Positions 14,225 through 15,945 of a DNA stretch of 15,945 bases are shown piece after piece; within the stretch, counting starts at the first letter, position 1, and every line of letters starts with the position of its first letter. The stretch is from RI-283 sp964487925. Lineage in GTDB: Bacteria > Pseudomonadota > Gammaproteobacteria > SZUA-140. The translations under genes were made by a program, and so were the position numbers. The notes below the pieces were generated by a model. It did not search any database. It saw only the letters and a list, made by a program, of their open reading frames with translations, and was not told the DNA's origin. The DNA is taken from contig CAZASZ010000047.1 of assembly GCA_964487925.1 (NCBI GenBank), positions 1 through 15,945 of the forward strand, read 5' to 3'.

Positions 14225-14304
14225 GCGGTCCCTGACTCCTGAAATTGAATCGGAGCAGAGAGCATAACACTGTTGACTAGACTTGAGGGACCGACCGGAG
14301 ACCC

Positions 14305-15945
14305 TCAGAGCTTGGCGATGCGATCCTTAGGTTGGGTGCTGATGTCACTCCTTGAACCAAGCCCCCATTCCAATACACGGAGCTGGTATTCGTAGGTGGC
14401 TTTGTCGTCGGCTGAGTGGTCGGTAAAGGTATAGTGATAGCGCTGATCATCGCCCTGACCATAGTTGGGGATGAAGCTGACGATCTTTTCATAGACGGGC
14501 GTATGGTCAGAGTTCACCAAGGATCGGCGATATACGGAAAACCCCTGAACCTTGCGGTCTCGCACGTGCCAATCAAGTTGGTATGCCCCGCCCTGCGCCC
14601 TGGTTACCTTGAGGCCGGACGTCTGCCGTCCCGCCACTTCCCGACTCACGATGATGTGATTGCCCCTGGCGTCCGCGATATCTACTTCGAAATCAAAGGC
14701 TGATTTGATATCGCCCGGGGTCTCAGAATCCAATCGGGGTGATGTCACCGGCCGTGCCTGGGTCATCTCGCCCAGACTCAGCGGCTGAACCGTATCGACC
14801 AAAGCGGATGTCTCACGACGAACAGGGGAAGCGTTGGCCTGGATACGATAAGCCTGACTCAGCTCCGAAGGCGACACGACCGGTTGTTCACTGACAGGTA
14901 CCGATTCGGTATTGTTTGGTAGGATCAGGGCAACCGCCTGTGAGTCCGTGGAATTGGTAGACGATGCAAGCTGAATGAACTTGCTTCCAGCTGTCGTTAT
15001 CGTTGTCACCTCGTTTTGAGAGCTACTCGCCGCAGCAATATTTGTCGAGTTCACGTTATCAAACAGGGCGACCACACTGTGTTCGCTCACGAACCCCCGC
15101 GTATCGACATCCTGTAATCGATAATAATAATTCGTCCCCGCAGGGGCCGAGAAGTCCTGGAAGCGATAGGTCATATCCAACCCGGGGCCACCGAGCGCAG
15201 GGATCAGGCGATCATTCAACGGTTTAAAAGGACCTTCGGGAGTCATGCTTCGCAATATACGGAAACCCCAGTTATCGGTCTCCGAGGTCGTCACCCACTG
15301 GATATCCACGCTGTCCCCGGTGCGTGCGACCTTAAACGAGCGCAATGAAATCGCTGTGGGTAACTCCTCGATCAGCGCATAGGTGCCAATGGCGTTAGCA
15401 CTTATTCCACAGATCGTGTTGGTTCCGATATCGAGGTTGGACGTGATATTCACCCAACTGCCTGCCTGGTAGGACATGAGACTGAGTCCGGCAACGCGAT
15501 TATAGTTGGCGGGATCAAAGGCAAAACAGATCTGCGTGGACCCCGTGGTAATCGCGGTCGTACTCAGAGCAAAAATATCGGCCGGGGCGCCAAATCCGAA
15601 CCCATTGGGCGCAGGGGCAATCGGCCCCGGATTGGTCAAACAGGTTGTACCGGAGGAAGTTACAGCGGTGTACTGCACATCGACACCAGCCGCCGGAGTC
15701 ACAATTACCGCTGTGCCCGTTGGAGTAAGCACAGAGCTACCCGAACAGGTCCCAGACACTGTCACCGACTGGGTTACAATGATCGTACCGCCCACGCCGT
15801 CACTGACCGTATAGGTGAATGTATCGATCCCGGCGAAACCCGTCGCCGTATAGGTGAAGGTACCGTTGTTATTGTAGACAACTGTCCCACCGTTAGCAGA
15901 TATCGACGCAAATACCGTGATCGTGAGAGGATTCCCTTCCGGATC
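14305..15945 (-). CDS. Large surface/secreted protein with Ig-like and FN3-like modules (5' end beyond window)
   Basis: C-terminal 546 residues of a bigger protein; the frame is open to the window edge and no start belongs to it here. Residues 1-50 are the end of a bacterial cadherin/Ig-like repeat: DPEGNPLTITVFAS, NGTFTYTATGFAGIDTFTYTVSDG, as in long tandem-repeat adhesins, so more repeats likely lie upstream. Residues ~60-190 form a beta-rich module with four cysteines (67, 102, 140, 179) that could pair in the periplasm or outside. Residues ~198-290 are fibronectin-III-like (SLRSFKVARTGDSVDIQWVTTSETDNWGFRILRS to YYYRLQDVDTRG). A Ser/Thr/Gln linker and a second FN3-like module (~440-540, LDWHVRDRKVQGFSVYRRS) follow. 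It ends DRIAKL; no LPXTG, PEP-CTERM, IPTL or beta-barrel anchor is seen. Adhesion or matrix role is inferred from the modules only. Confidence 0.82.
   Translation of the reverse strand, partial: DPEGNPLTITVFASISANGGTVVYNNNGTFTYTATGFAGIDTFTYTVSDGVGGTIIVTQSVTVSGTCSGSSVLTPTGTAVIVTPAAGVDVQYTAVTSSGTTCLTNPGPIAPAPNGFGFGAPADIFALSTTAITTGSTQICFAFDPANYNRVAGLSLMSYQAGSWVNITSNLDIGTNTICGISANAIGTYALIEELPTAISLRSFKVARTGDSVDIQWVTTSETDNWGFRILRSMTPEGPFKPLNDRLIPALGGPGLDMTYRFQDFSAPAGTNYYYRLQDVDTRGFVSEHSVVALFDNVNSTNIAAASSSQNEVTTITTAGSKFIQLASSTNSTDSQAVALILPNNTESVPVSEQPVVSPSELSQAYRIQANASPVRRETSALVDTVQPLSLGEMTQARPVTSPRLDSETPGDIKSAFDFEVDIADARGNHIIVSREVAGRQTSGLKVTRAQGGAYQLDWHVRDRKVQGFSVYRRSLVNSDHTPVYEKIVSFIPNYGQGDDQRYHYTFTDHSADDKATYEYQLRVLEWGLGSRSDISTQPKDRIAKL

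Noticed and set aside
14283..14304. Terminator after the surface protein gene (GAGGG/CCCTC stem)
   Set aside because: Only 5 bp, long loop and no U-run on the minus strand.
1..15945. CRISPR arrays, transposons, tRNAs, toxin-antitoxin pairs
   Set aside because: No spaced direct repeats, transposase motifs, cloverleaf sequences or paired small toxin genes were found on reading both strands.

Overview
The window reads as chromosomal DNA of a free-living gammaproteobacterium with moderate GC. The evidence is the order 4.5S RNA, dnaX, ybaB, recR on one strand, a TrmO of the E. coli YaeB type, a BolA, an RNase D with HRDC domain and a PreP-type M16 peptidase. No plasmid, phage, insertion sequence, CRISPR array or tRNA was seen. 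The species cannot be named from the sequence alone.

Layout. 1-1071 (minus): a diguanylate cyclase whose 3' end runs off the window. 1229-1507 (minus): a 92-aa protein of unknown function. 1579-1890 (minus): BolA. 2135-2857 (minus): a ParA/MinD-type ATPase with no partner gene beside it, but with a recognisable promoter and inverted repeats. 3067-3795 (minus): TrmO, diverging across an AT-rich gap from the plus-strand operon 3959-9014. That operon holds a PreP-like metallopeptidase, an exported protein and RNase D, packed with ATGA overlaps or near-overlaps and followed by two candidate terminators. 9247-9660 (plus): a stand-alone 137-aa unknown. 12985 down to 9692 (minus): 4.5S RNA, dnaX, ybaB, recR and a small membrane protein overlapping recR. 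13115-14224 (minus): alanine dehydrogenase. 14305-15945 (minus): the C-terminal part of a large surface or secreted protein with cadherin/Ig-like and fibronectin-III-like modules; its 5' part lies beyond the window.

How the genes fit together. The dnaX cluster combines replication (clamp-loader tau/gamma), a nucleoid-associated protein (YbaB) and recombination repair (RecR), led by the protein-targeting RNA of SRP. The plus-strand operon joins peptide degradation, an envelope protein and RNA maturation, and no shared pathway is obvious. TrmO modifies tRNA. The GGDEF protein suggests c-di-GMP control, and the large Ig/FN3 protein suggests an outer surface used for adhesion or matrix; a link between these two is only a guess.

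No stretch over 300 bases lacks a gene or RNA. The longer gaps (1891-2134, 2858-3066, 3796-3958, 9015-9246) contain the hairpins and promoters listed. No clear new multi-gene system was found. The most unusual items are the operator-like repeats in front of and inside the orphan parA, the hairpins flanking the 4.5S RNA, the membrane gene fused in translation to recR, and the large surface protein without a recognised C-terminal sorting tag.
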